A DNA stretch of 64,000 bases from Armatimonadota bacterium (lineage in GTDB: Bacteria; Sysuimicrobiota; Sysuimicrobiia; Sysuimicrobiales; Humicultoraceae): the NCBI GenBank assembly GCA_031081715.1, contig JAVHMA010000005.1:1-64000 (forward strand), in the 5' to 3' direction. The first letter of the stretch is position 1. Every line of letters starts with the position of its first letter. The position numbers were made by a program, and so were the translations under genes. Positions 1 through 8,959 of the stretch are shown here, piece by piece. The notes beneath the pieces are model-generated. The model was not told the origin of the DNA. It was given only the letters and a program-made list of their open reading frames with translations, and searched no databases.

Positions 1-264
1 GTCCTTGGGGCTGGCCGGCGAGGCGAAGTGCAGCACCGCGTCCACGGGCTCCTCGACGTACATGTACTCGCAGACGTCGTAGCGGACGAAGCGGAAGCGG
101 GGGTGGCCCAGCAGGTGGGCGATGTTGCGCTCGGCGCCGGTGAGCAGGTTGTCCAGGCACCACACCTCGCACCCGCGCTCGATCAGCCGGTCGCACAAAT
201 GAGTGCCCAGGAAGCCCGCCCCACCTGTGATGAGGACACGCTGCAGGCTGTCCACGCCAGTCAC
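1..264 (-). CDS. NAD-dependent epimerase/dehydratase, UDP-glucuronate decarboxylase-like (5' part only)
   Basis: This is the N-terminal 88 residues of an extended short-chain dehydrogenase. The gene runs off the left edge of the window. The Rossmann motif GGAGFLGTHL lies near residues 14-23, followed by a CDNLLTG-like stretch (CLDNLLTG) and HFASPASP, a combination typical of UDP-glucuronate decarboxylase and dTDP-glucose dehydratase relatives. Such enzymes make nucleotide sugars in the cytoplasm, which suits its place at the distal end of a polysaccharide locus. I chose the GTG at 264; another in-frame GTG lies nine bases inside and one more lies at 291. The specific substrate cannot be told from this fragment. 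Confidence 0.8.
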   Translation of the reverse strand, partial: MTGVDSLQRVLITGGAGFLGTHLCDRLIERGCEVWCLDNLLTGAERNIAHLLGHPRFRFVRYDVCEYMYVEEPVDAVLHFASPASPKD

Positions 265-449
265 CCCCGGAATGCACTCATGGTCGATCACGCGCCTGTC
301 CATATGCAGGACCCTGGGCAGGCGGGTAGCGAGTGGGTATGGTGAGGCCTGCGGGAGGCTGCTGGACCGCTTCTACATCCCCGCCCGATATCCGAGTAGC
401 TGGGACAGAGGCAGTCCCAAGGACTACTTCACGCGAGAGGATGCCGGGC

Positions 450-812
450 ATGCGCTCCGTTGTGCAGAGTCGATCCTACGATTCTGTGAAGGTCTCCTGG
501 CTCAACAGCGGTGAGGCGCTGGCCCGGTTGCGGGCGGCCGAAAGGTTGCTGGCCGAGCAAGGGGACGTCGCGGCCGTATACCTCTTTGGCTCCCTGTCCG
601 AGGATCGGGCCGTGCCTGGCAGCGACGCCGACCTCCTCATCCTCCTGGAGCGAAGCCAGCGGCGCTTCCTGGATCGTGCCGAAGAGTTCTCGCGGTGTTT
701 CTTTGGAATCGGCATGCCCGTCGAGCTGTTCTGCTACACGCGCGAGGAGGCGGAGCGCATCCCGCTGGCCCGGGCGGCCATCGACCGCGGCATCCTGCTC
801 GCGGGTCGCTGA
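450..812 (+). CDS. MNT-type nucleotidyltransferase domain protein
   Basis: This is a small protein of 120 residues with the minimal nucleotidyltransferase signature: LFGS at 45-48 followed by SDADLLILL with D59 and D61, the GS...DxD metal site. Stand-alone MNT proteins are usually paired with a HEPN protein as a toxin-antitoxin pair, the MNT partner AMPylating the toxin. No HEPN gene is visible on either side, so this copy looks orphaned. I chose the ATG at 450 because GAGAGG lies about ten bases upstream; ATG 441 and GTG 486 are alternatives. It is transcribed against the polysaccharide genes on both sides. The domain is clear; the biological role is unknown. Confidence 0.75.
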   Translation: MRSVVQSRSYDSVKVSWLNSGEALARLRAAERLLAEQGDVAAVYLFGSLSEDRAVPGSDADLLILLERSQRRFLDRAEEFSRCFFGIGMPVELFCYTREEAERIPLARAAIDRGILLAGR

Positions 813-816
813 CTTT

Positions 817-853
817 CCCGCAGAGACCGGGATTGCTGCCCGGTCTCTGCGGG
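817..853. terminator. 15-bp perfect hairpin between convergent genes
   Basis: Bases 817-831 (CCCGCAGAGACCGGG) are perfectly complementary to 839-853, with a 7-nt loop. The hairpin begins five bases after the stop of the nucleotidyltransferase gene and faces the end of the glycosyltransferase gene on the other strand. There is no clear T-run on either side, so a bidirectional, non-canonical terminator is an inference. Confidence 0.45.
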
Positions 854-1120
854 GTGGTCCGTCGGCGTCACCTCCATAGGCCTGCTGAGCGGGTTGGTCG
901 TTCACGGGCGACGCGACACACTGCGGTCCCTCTATCCGCCAGGAGGTCGGCGGGGTGCGTGTGCGCAGGTGCGTGGTCCGCGTTGTAATCTCGATGACCC
1001 TCTCCGCCTGGGTGAAACGGAGGCTGCGACCGCCATCCCGGTGCCCGACCAACCGTCTGCTCGGCGCGGCCTTCTACCGTTGCGGTGTCACCCCGAACCG
1101 TCCGTACGACCCTGCCGACC
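854..1120. other. intergenic stretch without a recognisable gene
   Basis: Between the hairpin and the glycosyltransferase stop codon I see no protein with recognisable motifs and no RNA gene. Open frames exist on both strands but read as low-complexity Arg/Pro/Ala sequence typical of GC-rich non-coding DNA. Confidence 0.5.
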
Positions 1121-2293
1121 TCATCCCCGTCGCCCGCCCACGCCCGGCCCATCGGTACGCCTCGACGCCAAGAGTCGCTCGTACAGGGCCGCGTGCGCAG
1201 CAGCACACCGGTCGGCACCGAAGCGCTCGAGGACGTGTGCCCGGGCCCGCTCGCCCATCCGCGCCCGCGACGACGGAGCCCGCAGGAGCTCGATGATCCG
1301 CCGAACCGCTGCCTGGGGCGCGCCCGGCGGCACGAGGAAGCCCGTCTCCCCATCCAAGACCACCTCCGGGACACCGCCGACCCCTGTCGCAACGGCGGGC
1401 ACCCCGGCCGCGGCCGCCTCGATGAGGGCAGCGGGCGTGCCTTCGTTGCGGGACGTGAGGACGATGACGTCGAGCGCGCGGTAGAGGGCCTCGATGTCGC
1501 CGCACCAACCCAGGAACCGCACGCGGTCCCGGAGGCCGGACCGGACCTCGGCCTCCAGCATCGTCCGCTGGGGTCCGTCGCCCGCGACCACGAAGGTCGC
1601 GCTTGGTTCGGCGTCGGCAACCTGGACCGCCACCGCCAGGAACGTACGGTGGTCCTTGATTGGCACCAGCCGACCAGCGATCCCGACGATCGGTCCGCGC
1701 TCGGGTAGGCCGAGGCGGCGACGAGCCTCGACCGCTGGGAGCCGGGACGACGCCAGGGGGTCGAGCTCATAGCCGTCGGGGATCACCTGCCATCGTTGCG
1801 CCGTACCGAGGCCGAGGGTGACGAGCTCGTCTCGTACGCGGTCGGAGACAGCGACGAGAGTGTCGCTCCATCGCGCCAGGGCCCGCTCGATGCCCACCAG
1901 CGCCCGCTCAGCGGGTGGGGAGAAGTATCCCTTGAGGACGTGGCCGTGGAACGTGTGGACCACCACTGGGACGGGGACGAGCCCGGCCGCGAGGCGACCG
2001 AGCGCTCCCGCCTTAGCCATGCGCGTGTGCACCACATCAGGACGAATGTGGCGGAGCAAGCGGAGCAGTTCCCACGCGGCGCGCGCGTCTGCCAGGGGCC
2101 GGACCGCACGCTGCAAACGCGGAAGGTGGAAGGTGGCGACACCGTCCAGCGGTAGTCGTCCCTCGCCGGGCCCTTCGGTTCCGTGGATCACGGCTTGGTC
2201 GATGCCAAGGCGGGAGAGGCGAGGCACGAGCGCCGCGAGCACCCGGGCCGGTCCCCCGACGTTCAAGCGGGTGATGATGTGGCAGACCCGCAT
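1121..2293 (-). CDS. GT4-family glycosyltransferase
   Basis: This 390-residue GT-B glycosyltransferase has an N-terminal acceptor domain starting MRVCHIITRLNVGGPARVL, a pattern common in EPS enzymes of the GT4 group. The C-terminal donor domain carries SRNEGTPAALIEAAAAG, the EX7E motif that binds the nucleotide-sugar, and ends in GETGFLVPPG. It probably adds a sugar to a lipid-linked repeat unit at the cytoplasmic membrane. The ATG at 2293 is supported by the fit of its N-terminus to the family. It overlaps the preceding glycosyltransferase gene by 31 bases, so the two are probably translated from one mRNA. Donor and acceptor sugars cannot be predicted. Confidence 0.88.
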   Translation of the reverse strand: MRVCHIITRLNVGGPARVLAALVPRLSRLGIDQAVIHGTEGPGEGRLPLDGVATFHLPRLQRAVRPLADARAAWELLRLLRHIRPDVVHTRMAKAGALGRLAAGLVPVPVVVHTFHGHVLKGYFSPPAERALVGIERALARWSDTLVAVSDRVRDELVTLGLGTAQRWQVIPDGYELDPLASSRLPAVEARRRLGLPERGPIVGIAGRLVPIKDHRTFLAVAVQVADAEPSATFVVAGDGPQRTMLEAEVRSGLRDRVRFLGWCGDIEALYRALDVIVLTSRNEGTPAALIEAAAAGVPAVATGVGGVPEVVLDGETGFLVPPGAPQAAVRRIIELLRAPSSRARMGERARAHVLERFGADRCAAAHAALYERLLASRRTDGPGVGGRRG

Positions 2294-3411
2294 CGGTCTC
2301 CCAGAGCTCGACGGTACGCGGCAAGCGTACCGTTCACCATGACCTCGATCCCGAAGGCCTCCGTGGCCCGGCGCGCTGCGGCCTCGCCCAGCCGGGCGCG
2401 GAGCCCCGGGTCGCGAGCGAGGACGAGGAGGGCTCCGGCCAACTCCTCGGCGGAATCCGGGCTCACGAGGAGCCCAGTCTCGTCGTGGGCGACCACCTCG
2501 GGGAGGGACGCCGTGCGCGAGGCCACCACGGGCAGCCTCGCGGCCTGAGCCTCGAGGGCCGCCAACCCGAAACCCTCCCCAAAGGCCGCAGAGGTGGGCA
2601 TGCAGAAGACGTCGCAGGCGTGAAGCAGTGGCCGGACGTCGCCGAGGAACCCCATGAAGCGGACCCGCTTGTCCAGGCCGAGCTCGGATGCGAGGCGCTG
2701 GAGGGGCTCGCGCAGAGGGCCATCCCCGGCCACGAGCACCCTGAGGGGCACCGCGTCGCTGAGTCGAGCCGCAGCCCTGAGCAGCGTGTCGTGACCCTTG
2801 TGGGGCACTAGCCGGGAGGCTGCCCCGACGACGCACTCCTCGGGGTCGATCCCCAGGGCTGTCCTCGCCCGCTCCCGGTCGGCGCGCGTCGCCCGCCACC
2901 CCTCGGCCCGGATGCCGTAGTGGACGACGTCCACCTGCTCTGGCCGCGCGAGCCCCCGCGCCAGCAGGAACTCCCGCACCCACCGGGAGATGGCGATGAC
3001 CCGTCGGGCCCGCCGGAGGGCAAGACCCACCGCGAGCCGCACCGGACCCCGCTCGAAGAATGGATGGGTGCCATGGAAGCTGGACACGGTTGGAACCCGG
3101 ACCAGGGCCGCCGCGAGAGCACCGTGGAGGTCGGCGTGGATGAGGTGGGTGTGGACGAGGTCGGGGGTGAACCGCTGGATGCGCCTGGCGAGCGCGGCCA
3201 CGATAGCGGGGTTGACGTCAGGGCCCGCGGGGATCGTCTCCACCGGGATGCCTCGCTCCCGCGCTGTCGCCAGGAAACGGGAGGCCTGGCCGGCGGCGAG
3301 GACCACCATGCGGATCTCGCATCCTCTGGCGGCAAGACCGGGCAGGAGGTCCAGCAGGTGTCGCTCTGATCCTGCGATCCCCGTGACCTTCTGGAGGTGG
3401 AGCAGCCTCAT
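2263..3411 (-). CDS. GT4-family glycosyltransferase
   Basis: This is a 382-residue GT-B enzyme. The N-terminus MRLLHLQKVTGIAGSERHLL is typical of GT4 enzymes, the middle has VVHYGI, and the donor domain has FGEGFGLAALEAQAA with the EX7E pair. Its ATG overlaps the TGA of the interrupted methyltransferase upstream (ATGA at 3411-3408), a translational-coupling junction that shows the upstream reading frame was once continuous. It overlaps the next glycosyltransferase by 31 bases. It presumably acts in repeat-unit assembly. Specificity is unknown. Confidence 0.88.
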   Translation of the reverse strand: MRLLHLQKVTGIAGSERHLLDLLPGLAARGCEIRMVVLAAGQASRFLATARERGIPVETIPAGPDVNPAIVAALARRIQRFTPDLVHTHLIHADLHGALAAALVRVPTVSSFHGTHPFFERGPVRLAVGLALRRARRVIAISRWVREFLLARGLARPEQVDVVHYGIRAEGWRATRADRERARTALGIDPEECVVGAASRLVPHKGHDTLLRAAARLSDAVPLRVLVAGDGPLREPLQRLASELGLDKRVRFMGFLGDVRPLLHACDVFCMPTSAAFGEGFGLAALEAQAARLPVVASRTASLPEVVAHDETGLLVSPDSAEELAGALLVLARDPGLRARLGEAAARRATEAFGIEVMVNGTLAAYRRALGDRCGSATSSPA

Positions 3412-4067
3412 CGCTCCCCAAGCACCACGACTCTGAATTTGCGCCAGAGGGGAATCGCTCGCAGACCGGGCACCCGCTCGGCACCAGCAAGGAAGCCAAG
3501 CGCCAGCGTAGGCAAACGTATTCGCTGCGGAACGAAGAACGGCCGCCATCGAACTCGGGCAAAGCCTGCGCTGCGGACCGTCTGCATCGCAACAGCGATC
3601 GAGAGGTGTCGGGGATTCGCGTCGATGAGAATCTTGCCTGTGGTCACCATCGCAAGCCGTCAGACGGTAGATGACGGGTCGGACGAGTAATGGAAGAAGT
3701 TCCTCATCATGGCGAGCACCGCATCGAACGTAGCTGAGGTTTCGAACTCGTCTATGTCGGCCACCAACAACTTCGCTCCCAGTCCCGCACGATCGAGACG
3801 CCGCCGTGCCGCTTCGATCATCGCCGGCGAAAGGTCGACGGCCGTTACCCTGAATCCCGCCTGAGCCAGGGCCTCCGTGACCAAACCGTCGGCACATCCG
3901 AGCTCGAGAACCGTGGCCCCGGGATCGAGGCGACGCCCCCAGCGAGCCAGCAGAGCGACGTGCCGCCTTGCCACTGCTGCGGGGTCTCGGTAGTGCGTAG
4001 CGTAGGCAGACGCGATGGCATCGTACTTGCGAACAAGGGATTCCTTCTCGCTGGGACTTGGCATCAC
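3408..4067 (-). pseudogene. class I SAM-dependent methyltransferase interrupted by an in-frame TGA
   Basis: Reading from GTG 4067 (or ATG 4064), the frame gives a SAM-binding fold: VLELGCADG is motif I and VTAVDLSPAMIEAARRRL is motif II. Codon 136, at 3662-3660, is TGA. The same frame then continues with RLAMVTTGKILIDANPRH and the family-like GFARVRWRPFFVPQR, and ends at 3408, where its own stop overlaps the start of the next gene (ATGA). In related proteins this position is usually Arg before an Arg-Leu pair, so one CGA-to-TGA transition explains the break. It may be a recent pseudogene, a consensus error, or a read-through product. The overlap with the deacetylase remnant upstream (GTGATG) suggests an operon. 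Confidence 0.75.
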
Positions 4068-4342
4068 GTGGCAGCCTCCAATCGCACGGTCAGAACCGTA
4101 TGCCCGGGACTCCTCCCCGTTGCAAAGTCGTAGTAATGCGTGTGCTGGCCAATCTCGTGCCCTAACGTCGCTAGCCTCCGTACCCGCGCGGTGATGTCAA
4201 AACCAGCTGTGACGCTCCAGAAGGGGTGGACGAAGAGGGTAATCGGCCTCTCGGCTGCCGTCCAGATCCTCGCTAGATTAATCACATGTCGCCAAACCAC
4301 GTCGACGTGCAGGTGTTCGGCGTGGACCGCGAGGCAGGCCAT
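4064..4342 (-). pseudogene. polysaccharide deacetylase remnant (NodB-like)
   Basis: This 92-residue frame contains LFVHPFW and GHEIGQHTHYY, which match the metal-binding region of NodB-type polysaccharide deacetylases (normally more than 230 residues). It then ends abruptly and overlaps the methyltransferase start. The first Asp metal ligand and the whole C-terminal half are missing, so it is very unlikely to be active. I read it as a truncated relic of a deacetylase that once modified the polysaccharide. The ATG at 4342 has a purine-rich GGAGGGGG about 12 bases upstream. A short stand-alone protein cannot be excluded. Confidence 0.55.
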
Positions 4343-4410
4343 GCGAATCGTCGGAACCCCCTCCCCGTCACCGTCTGGACGTGGGGGACAGGCACGGGAA
4401 GCCGTCTAGA

Positions 4411-5757
4411 CTAGTCCCTCGTCCCTCGGATCCCCGCGGGAGCGGCCGCGGACACCACGCGTACCGCCCGAACCGCCCGGGGGCCGAGCCATCGCCACAT
4501 GCCCGCATGTACGACCGTCCCCGCGAGAAGGGCGAAGGCCGCCCCCACCGGCCCATGCCGAGCCGTGACCGCGAGCACCGCCAGCGTGACGGCAGCGTCA
4601 GCCGCGAGCACGGCGACCCGGAGCCCCGGCCGGCCCACGGCGCCCGGGAGGTTCTTCGACCAGCCCAAGGCGAGGCTGATCACGGCGGCCACCGTGAGGA
4701 TACGAGCCGGTGTCACGGCTGCAGCGTAGCGGGCGGAGTAGAGAGCGGGGATCAGCCACGGCAGCAGGAACCACCCCGCGATGGCGGCGGGGATCCCCAC
4801 GGCCAGCGCCGCCCTCGCATACGCCCGGATCGACTCGGCGATCTCGCCCCAGCGGCTCTCCGCCGCGAGGCGGGCGTGCTCGGGCAGGAGCGCCAGGCGG
4901 AGCGGGGCGTCGGCTACGCCTGCGGCCTGCAGCGGGAAGGTGGCCACCTCGAAGACGCCCACGGCCTGCGGGCCGGAGAGCCGACCGAGTAGCGCCGGGA
5001 TGATGCCGTTCCGAGCCCCCGAGATGGTGAGGGCGATCCCGGACTTGGCCCCGAAGCCGAGCAGGGTCATCGTGCCCACTTCCAGGTCGGGCCGCGCCGT
5101 TGCACCGCGCCAGCGCTCCCAACCCGCTCGCCAGGCGAGTATCGCCTGGACGATGCTGCCCGCGGCCGTGGCGACCACGGCGGCCGCCAGCGCCCAGCGG
5201 ACCGACCCAAGGAGCAGAGCCGAGCCACCGACGAGGAGGAGCCGCAGGCCGCTCCCCGCGGCCATCGACCAAGCCCGCAGGTCCGGGCGACCGGCCAATA
5301 GCAGAACGGCACCCGTAGTTCCGTCGCAGGTCTGGGCGAGGCCCGCCAGGGCGGCGAGGACCACGAAGGCCGGCTCGAGCCAGCCTCCCGACGCGAGGTG
5401 AGCCACCGGGCCGGCCAGAGAAACGAGGAGCACGAAAACCACCGCGCCCACCGCTAGGTCCCCGACCAGCCCTCGCCGGATGAGGCGACGGAGCGTGGCG
5501 TCGGCACCGGCGCTGTTCGCTCGGGCACCGAAATGGACCACCGCCTCCTCGAGGGGCACGTCCAGCAGTGCCGTCGCGGTCGCCACCACGGCAGCAGAGA
5601 GGGCGAAGGCGCCGAATCCCGCGGGCCCGAGTCCTCGGGCGATGAGCACCGTTCCGAGGAAACCGAGGCCCACGGATACCCAAAGCCCCGCCGCGGACCG
5701 ACCGGTAGTCCTCCAGAAAGCACGGGTTCGCCAGAACTCCCCCACCGGTTCAGTCAT
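4411..5757 (-). CDS. Wzx-like polysaccharide flippase
   Basis: This is a 448-residue, strongly hydrophobic protein with about 12 predicted membrane segments and a start (GFLGTVLIARGLGPAGFGAF) typical of the polysaccharide-transporter branch of the MOP/MATE superfamily. These proteins flip undecaprenyl-linked repeat units to the periplasmic face. Its position in a locus with Wzc, Wza and a Wzy-like protein supports a Wzx/Wzy-dependent pathway. The gene ends in TAG, showing that TAG works as a normal stop here. About 160 bases with no visible gene separate it from the polymerase gene upstream. Confidence 0.85.
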   Translation of the reverse strand: MTEPVGEFWRTRAFWRTTGRSAAGLWVSVGLGFLGTVLIARGLGPAGFGAFALSAAVVATATALLDVPLEEAVVHFGARANSAGADATLRRLIRRGLVGDLAVGAVVFVLLVSLAGPVAHLASGGWLEPAFVVLAALAGLAQTCDGTTGAVLLLAGRPDLRAWSMAAGSGLRLLLVGGSALLLGSVRWALAAAVVATAAGSIVQAILAWRAGWERWRGATARPDLEVGTMTLLGFGAKSGIALTISGARNGIIPALLGRLSGPQAVGVFEVATFPLQAAGVADAPLRLALLPEHARLAAESRWGEIAESIRAYARAALAVGIPAAIAGWFLLPWLIPALYSARYAAAVTPARILTVAAVISLALGWSKNLPGAVGRPGLRVAVLAADAAVTLAVLAVTARHGPVGAAFALLAGTVVHAGMWRWLGPRAVRAVRVVSAAAPAGIRGTRD

Positions 5758-5919
5758 ACCGGCCGCCGACTCTTGCGCCCGCGAGCGTGAGCACCCGCCG
5801 GCTCACCTCCTTGAGGGCGGGCTCCCGACGGGCGAGCTAGCCCAGAGCATCCTGGCGAGCGGCGGGCCACACCCTCTTCGGAGGCTAGGTTTGGGCACCA
5901 CACCTCAAGGAGACGCCCT

Positions 5920-7236
5920 TCATACCCTCGTCATCCGCGGGACTGGGGTGAGGCTTTCCGGCGCGCCGTGTTTCCCGTCGGGACTCGACGTCCGCACGTT
6001 GGCAGCCCCCGTCCTGGCCAGCCCGCCCCCGTGGATCTCGCCTGCGACGAAGAAGAACAGCAACGTGGCGCTGGACCCAGCGAACATCGTCATCTCCGAT
6101 GCACTGAGCACGATGAAAAAAACGAGGAATGGCAGCCACCTGGATTGGCTGGCCCAAGCCCTTGCGAGAAGGGCTCCCATATACGCTGCCAACAGCAGAC
6201 CCCCGATCAGGCCTGAAGCGGCGAGGGTGTTAACGACCAGGTTGTACGGTGATTGTGAGACCGCCCCCTCGCTCCCACCTTGCCCTGCAAACCATGCCCA
6301 ACCCCATCCGACGAAGGGTCTGGCCAGCCACAACCGTACTCCCTCAGCGATGGACTCTGTTCTGAGAGAGATGGCTTCGACCCTCAGTCCCATCCGTTCG
6401 GAGACCGGCCTTGCCGTCGCCCACGCCGTCAGCACTGCAGTCGCTATCAAGACCGCGGCAAGGCGGGGACGCTTTCGAAACGCCACCGTGAGCCCGGCCG
6501 CGATCAGTGCGACCCAGACGCTACGCCTTCCGGTGAGGAATGCCGCAGCGACCAGCAGTGCCACCCCGGCCCCCAGCCACCGCCTGGCAACAGGGCTTGA
6601 GGAGACCTTCCTCGCAGCTATGGCGAACGTAGCCACGCAGGCTGCCATGATTCCGAACTGGTGCGGGTCACCCACGGTGACGCCCTGCAGCCCAGCCCCC
6701 AAGCCGGCGATTACTAGTTGCGCTAGGCCATCACCGACGAGGTAGAGGCCGAGGAGTAGAACGCTCTCAGGCGGTAGGCTCTGCGCCGCCAGGCCGACGC
6801 CCGCGTACAGGGTGACGCGGGCGAGGGGAGCGAGGCGAACGTCGGCCAAGGCCGAAGTCAGCCAAAGCCACGCAACGAAAGCTCCGAGTACGGCGTCGAG
6901 AGCTGACCACCGCTTGCGAAGCAACCTGACTGGCAACCACCGGACCACCCAGCTGAGGGCCATGATATCCATGGCTGCAAAAACGCCGAGCTGAGCGCCA
7001 AGGCCTCGGCCACTGACCACAGCGGCTCCGGGAAGCCACTTGACGAGAGGCCCCACGAGTAGGACCGCCGCAGCCGCAGTGATGGAGGATGCGGGGTGAA
7101 CGTATACGATCAGCGCGCCAAGAACCGCCCCTCCGAGGACGGTCAGGGCAAACGGCAGGAACCGCCTTGGGGATACGAGCATTCGAGTGCGGTGGTGTGG
7201 CGTTGCTCGTCCCCAACTGCTCCAACCGTCGATCAT
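5920..7236 (-). CDS. O-antigen ligase/Wzy-type polymerase
   Basis: This is a 438-residue membrane protein with around ten hydrophobic segments, a large periplasmic loop rich in Arg and Glu (around RTESIAEGVRLWLARPFVGWG), and the PFxGxGxG-like sequence ARPFVGWGWAWF characteristic of the Wzy_C/O-antigen ligase fold. It should polymerise or ligate the exported glycan in the inner membrane. I chose the ATG at 7236 because it shares bases with the TGA of the methyltransferase upstream (ATGA). It sits just before the flippase gene, as expected for a Wzx/Wzy pair. Confidence 0.82.
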   Translation of the reverse strand: MIDGWSSWGRATPHHRTRMLVSPRRFLPFALTVLGGAVLGALIVYVHPASSITAAAAVLLVGPLVKWLPGAAVVSGRGLGAQLGVFAAMDIMALSWVVRWLPVRLLRKRWSALDAVLGAFVAWLWLTSALADVRLAPLARVTLYAGVGLAAQSLPPESVLLLGLYLVGDGLAQLVIAGLGAGLQGVTVGDPHQFGIMAACVATFAIAARKVSSSPVARRWLGAGVALLVAAAFLTGRRSVWVALIAAGLTVAFRKRPRLAAVLIATAVLTAWATARPVSERMGLRVEAISLRTESIAEGVRLWLARPFVGWGWAWFAGQGGSEGAVSQSPYNLVVNTLAASGLIGGLLLAAYMGALLARAWASQSRWLPFLVFFIVLSASEMTMFAGSSATLLFFFVAGEIHGGGLARTGAANVRTSSPDGKHGAPESLTPVPRMTRV

Positions 7237-7877
7237 CGGGAGCGGTCGCATCCTTCCGCGACGAAGACGATGTCGTTCCCGAGCCACGGCCCGGAGAGCC
7301 AGGCCAGCCGCCCCACGCACGGGACCACCACGACACGTTCGAAGTAGCGACCTAAGAGCGACCGCAACGTCGACGCAGAGAAGTGACGGAGGTGGGTGGG
7401 ATCGTCCTCGAAGTCGCGGCCGAGCGCGAACCGAAGACGGTTCTTCAGCCGGAGGGCGTTCGGAGTGGATCCAAGCAGGGTGCCGGTCGGCACAAGCACG
7501 CGAGCAGCCTCGCTCACCAGCACCTCCGGGAAGGGCAGGTGCTCCAGAATCTCGCCCGCCACCACGAGGTCGACAGAGTCGTCAGCGAACGGGAGCCACC
7601 CCCAGAGATCCGCCGCGACCCCGCGGAGCCTTGCCTGGTTCGTTGCTAGCCTAAGGGCCTCGATGTCGATGTCCACGCCGACGGTCCTCCTCGCCTCAAG
7701 CCCGAGGGCTTCGGCGAGGGAGCCGTCCCTGCAGCCGAGATCCAAGACACAACCGGGATTCGCGGGCAAGAACCGGCGCAGCGCCGCGATCCGCTCGGGG
7801 CCGCCGTAGACGAAACCCCGGCCGCGGCGACGGTTGTGGGCCTCGTAGATCCCTGCGAGCAGCCGGGAGCGGGCCAT
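7233..7877 (-). CDS. class I SAM-dependent methyltransferase
   Basis: This is an intact 214-residue methyltransferase. Motif I is VLDLGCRDGSLAEAL, motif II is RTVGVDIDIEAL, and motif IV is DLVVAGEILEHL. The EHLPFP and HLRHFSASTLRSLL segments are typical of the ubiE/Methyltransf_11-type enzymes found in EPS loci, which methylate sugars or cap chains. It starts three bases after the stop of the glycosyltransferase upstream and overlaps the polymerase gene by four bases. It is the only one of the three EPS methyltransferases here without a disabling mutation. Confidence 0.82.
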   Translation of the reverse strand: MARSRLLAGIYEAHNRRRGRGFVYGGPERIAALRRFLPANPGCVLDLGCRDGSLAEALGLEARRTVGVDIDIEALRLATNQARLRGVAADLWGWLPFADDSVDLVVAGEILEHLPFPEVLVSEAARVLVPTGTLLGSTPNALRLKNRLRFALGRDFEDDPTHLRHFSASTLRSLLGRYFERVVVVPCVGRLAWLSGPWLGNDIVFVAEGCDRSR

Positions 7878-7879
7878 CC

Positions 7880-8959
7880 TCAGGCGCTCCTCCCCACCTC
7901 GGCCAGGACCCGGATCACGCGGTCTGCCCAGCCGTCAAGGCCGTGGGCTTCGTTCACCCGCTCCGCAAGGGCGCCACCCACCTCCGCCCGGAGATCTGGT
8001 CCTGCCTCCCACAGCTCCCGCAGCCGCTCGGCGAGATCCGCAGCGTCGTCCTCGCGGTAGCGGAGCCGCAGCGAGAGACCTTCGGTCAGCGGGTCGAAGC
8101 AGGGGTTCGAGTAGACGACGGGGCGCCCGGCGGCCATCGCCTCGAAGACCACCTTATCGCCGGACCCCGCCCGCATTCCATTCACGAGGAGGTCGACCTC
8201 GGCGAAAAGATCGGGGATGGCAACCGGAAGGACTGCCGGCTCGACCGAGACGGCGCCGCCGCTTCCCGCCGCGAGCCGGACAACCGTCCGGGCGTAGGCC
8301 TCTTCGGCCGGTGTTGTGGCTGGGCCCACGATGCGCAACACGACGGGCACACCGGCGTCGCGTGCCTTCGAGACGCCTTTGATGATGGTGTCGAGGCCCT
8401 TTGCCGGCGACAGCCGGCCAAGGGCCAGCAGCCGCAGCACTTCGCCGCCGGGTGCCGGAGGGACGCACGTGAAGCGCGACACATCGATCCCCTGTCCTAC
8501 CTTCAGGAGCTTGGGGCTTGGGAAGGGGAACGCACCGGGGAGGGAGGTGAGCACGGCCGCCGCCGCCCGCTCTGCCCGCCGGAGGAGGGCGCTGTCACGT
8601 GGATGGGCGAACCACAGCACCCCAGGCGTGCGGTGAAGCTGAAGGAGGGGCGCGGCCAGCACGAGATACTGGGGGCACATGTGCGCCAGCAGAGCGTGCG
8701 GGCGATAGCGGCGGTGCGTCGCTTCGAGGCTTGCCAGGTACCGGAGGCCCCGGCGCACGCGCCCTGCTCCCTGCTCCTTGCCGAGGGAGACCACCTCAGC
8801 CCCGAGGTCGGACGGAACGCGGCGCACCTCGTTGGCGATGGCGACGAGGTGCTGCGAGCGCTTCGCTAAGGCCCGGATCCAGGTCACGGTGAACCCCAAG
8901 ATCGGGTCGTCGGGGTCGACGAGCTGCGTGACGAAAGCGAGGCGAAGGCCGCCGCTCAC
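7880..8959 (-). CDS. GT4-like glycosyltransferase
   Basis: This is a 359-residue GT-B protein with a recognisable donor domain (LLALGRLSPAKGLDTII, then LRIVGPATTPAEEAYA). In the usual EX7E segment it reads MRAGSGDKVVFEAMAAGRPV, so the first Glu is absent and only the second (FEAMAAG) remains. That could alter activity or simply reflect a divergent subfamily. It overlaps the fused glycosyltransferase by four bases (8956-8959) and is followed two bases later by the methyltransferase. The role is inferred from its place in the polysaccharide locus. Confidence 0.78.
   Translation of the reverse strand: MSGGLRLAFVTQLVDPDDPILGFTVTWIRALAKRSQHLVAIANEVRRVPSDLGAEVVSLGKEQGAGRVRRGLRYLASLEATHRRYRPHALLAHMCPQYLVLAAPLLQLHRTPGVLWFAHPRDSALLRRAERAAAAVLTSLPGAFPFPSPKLLKVGQGIDVSRFTCVPPAPGGEVLRLLALGRLSPAKGLDTIIKGVSKARDAGVPVVLRIVGPATTPAEEAYARTVVRLAAGSGGAVSVEPAVLPVAIPDLFAEVDLLVNGMRAGSGDKVVFEAMAAGRPVVYSNPCFDPLTEGLSLRLRYREDDAADLAERLRELWEAGPDLRAEVGGALAERVNEAHGLDGWADRVIRVLAEVGRSA

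Noticed and set aside
7880-8959. Glycosyltransferase inactivated by loss of the first EX7E Glu
   Set aside because: Divergent GT4 subfamilies can lack it, and the gene is otherwise intact, so I did not call it broken.
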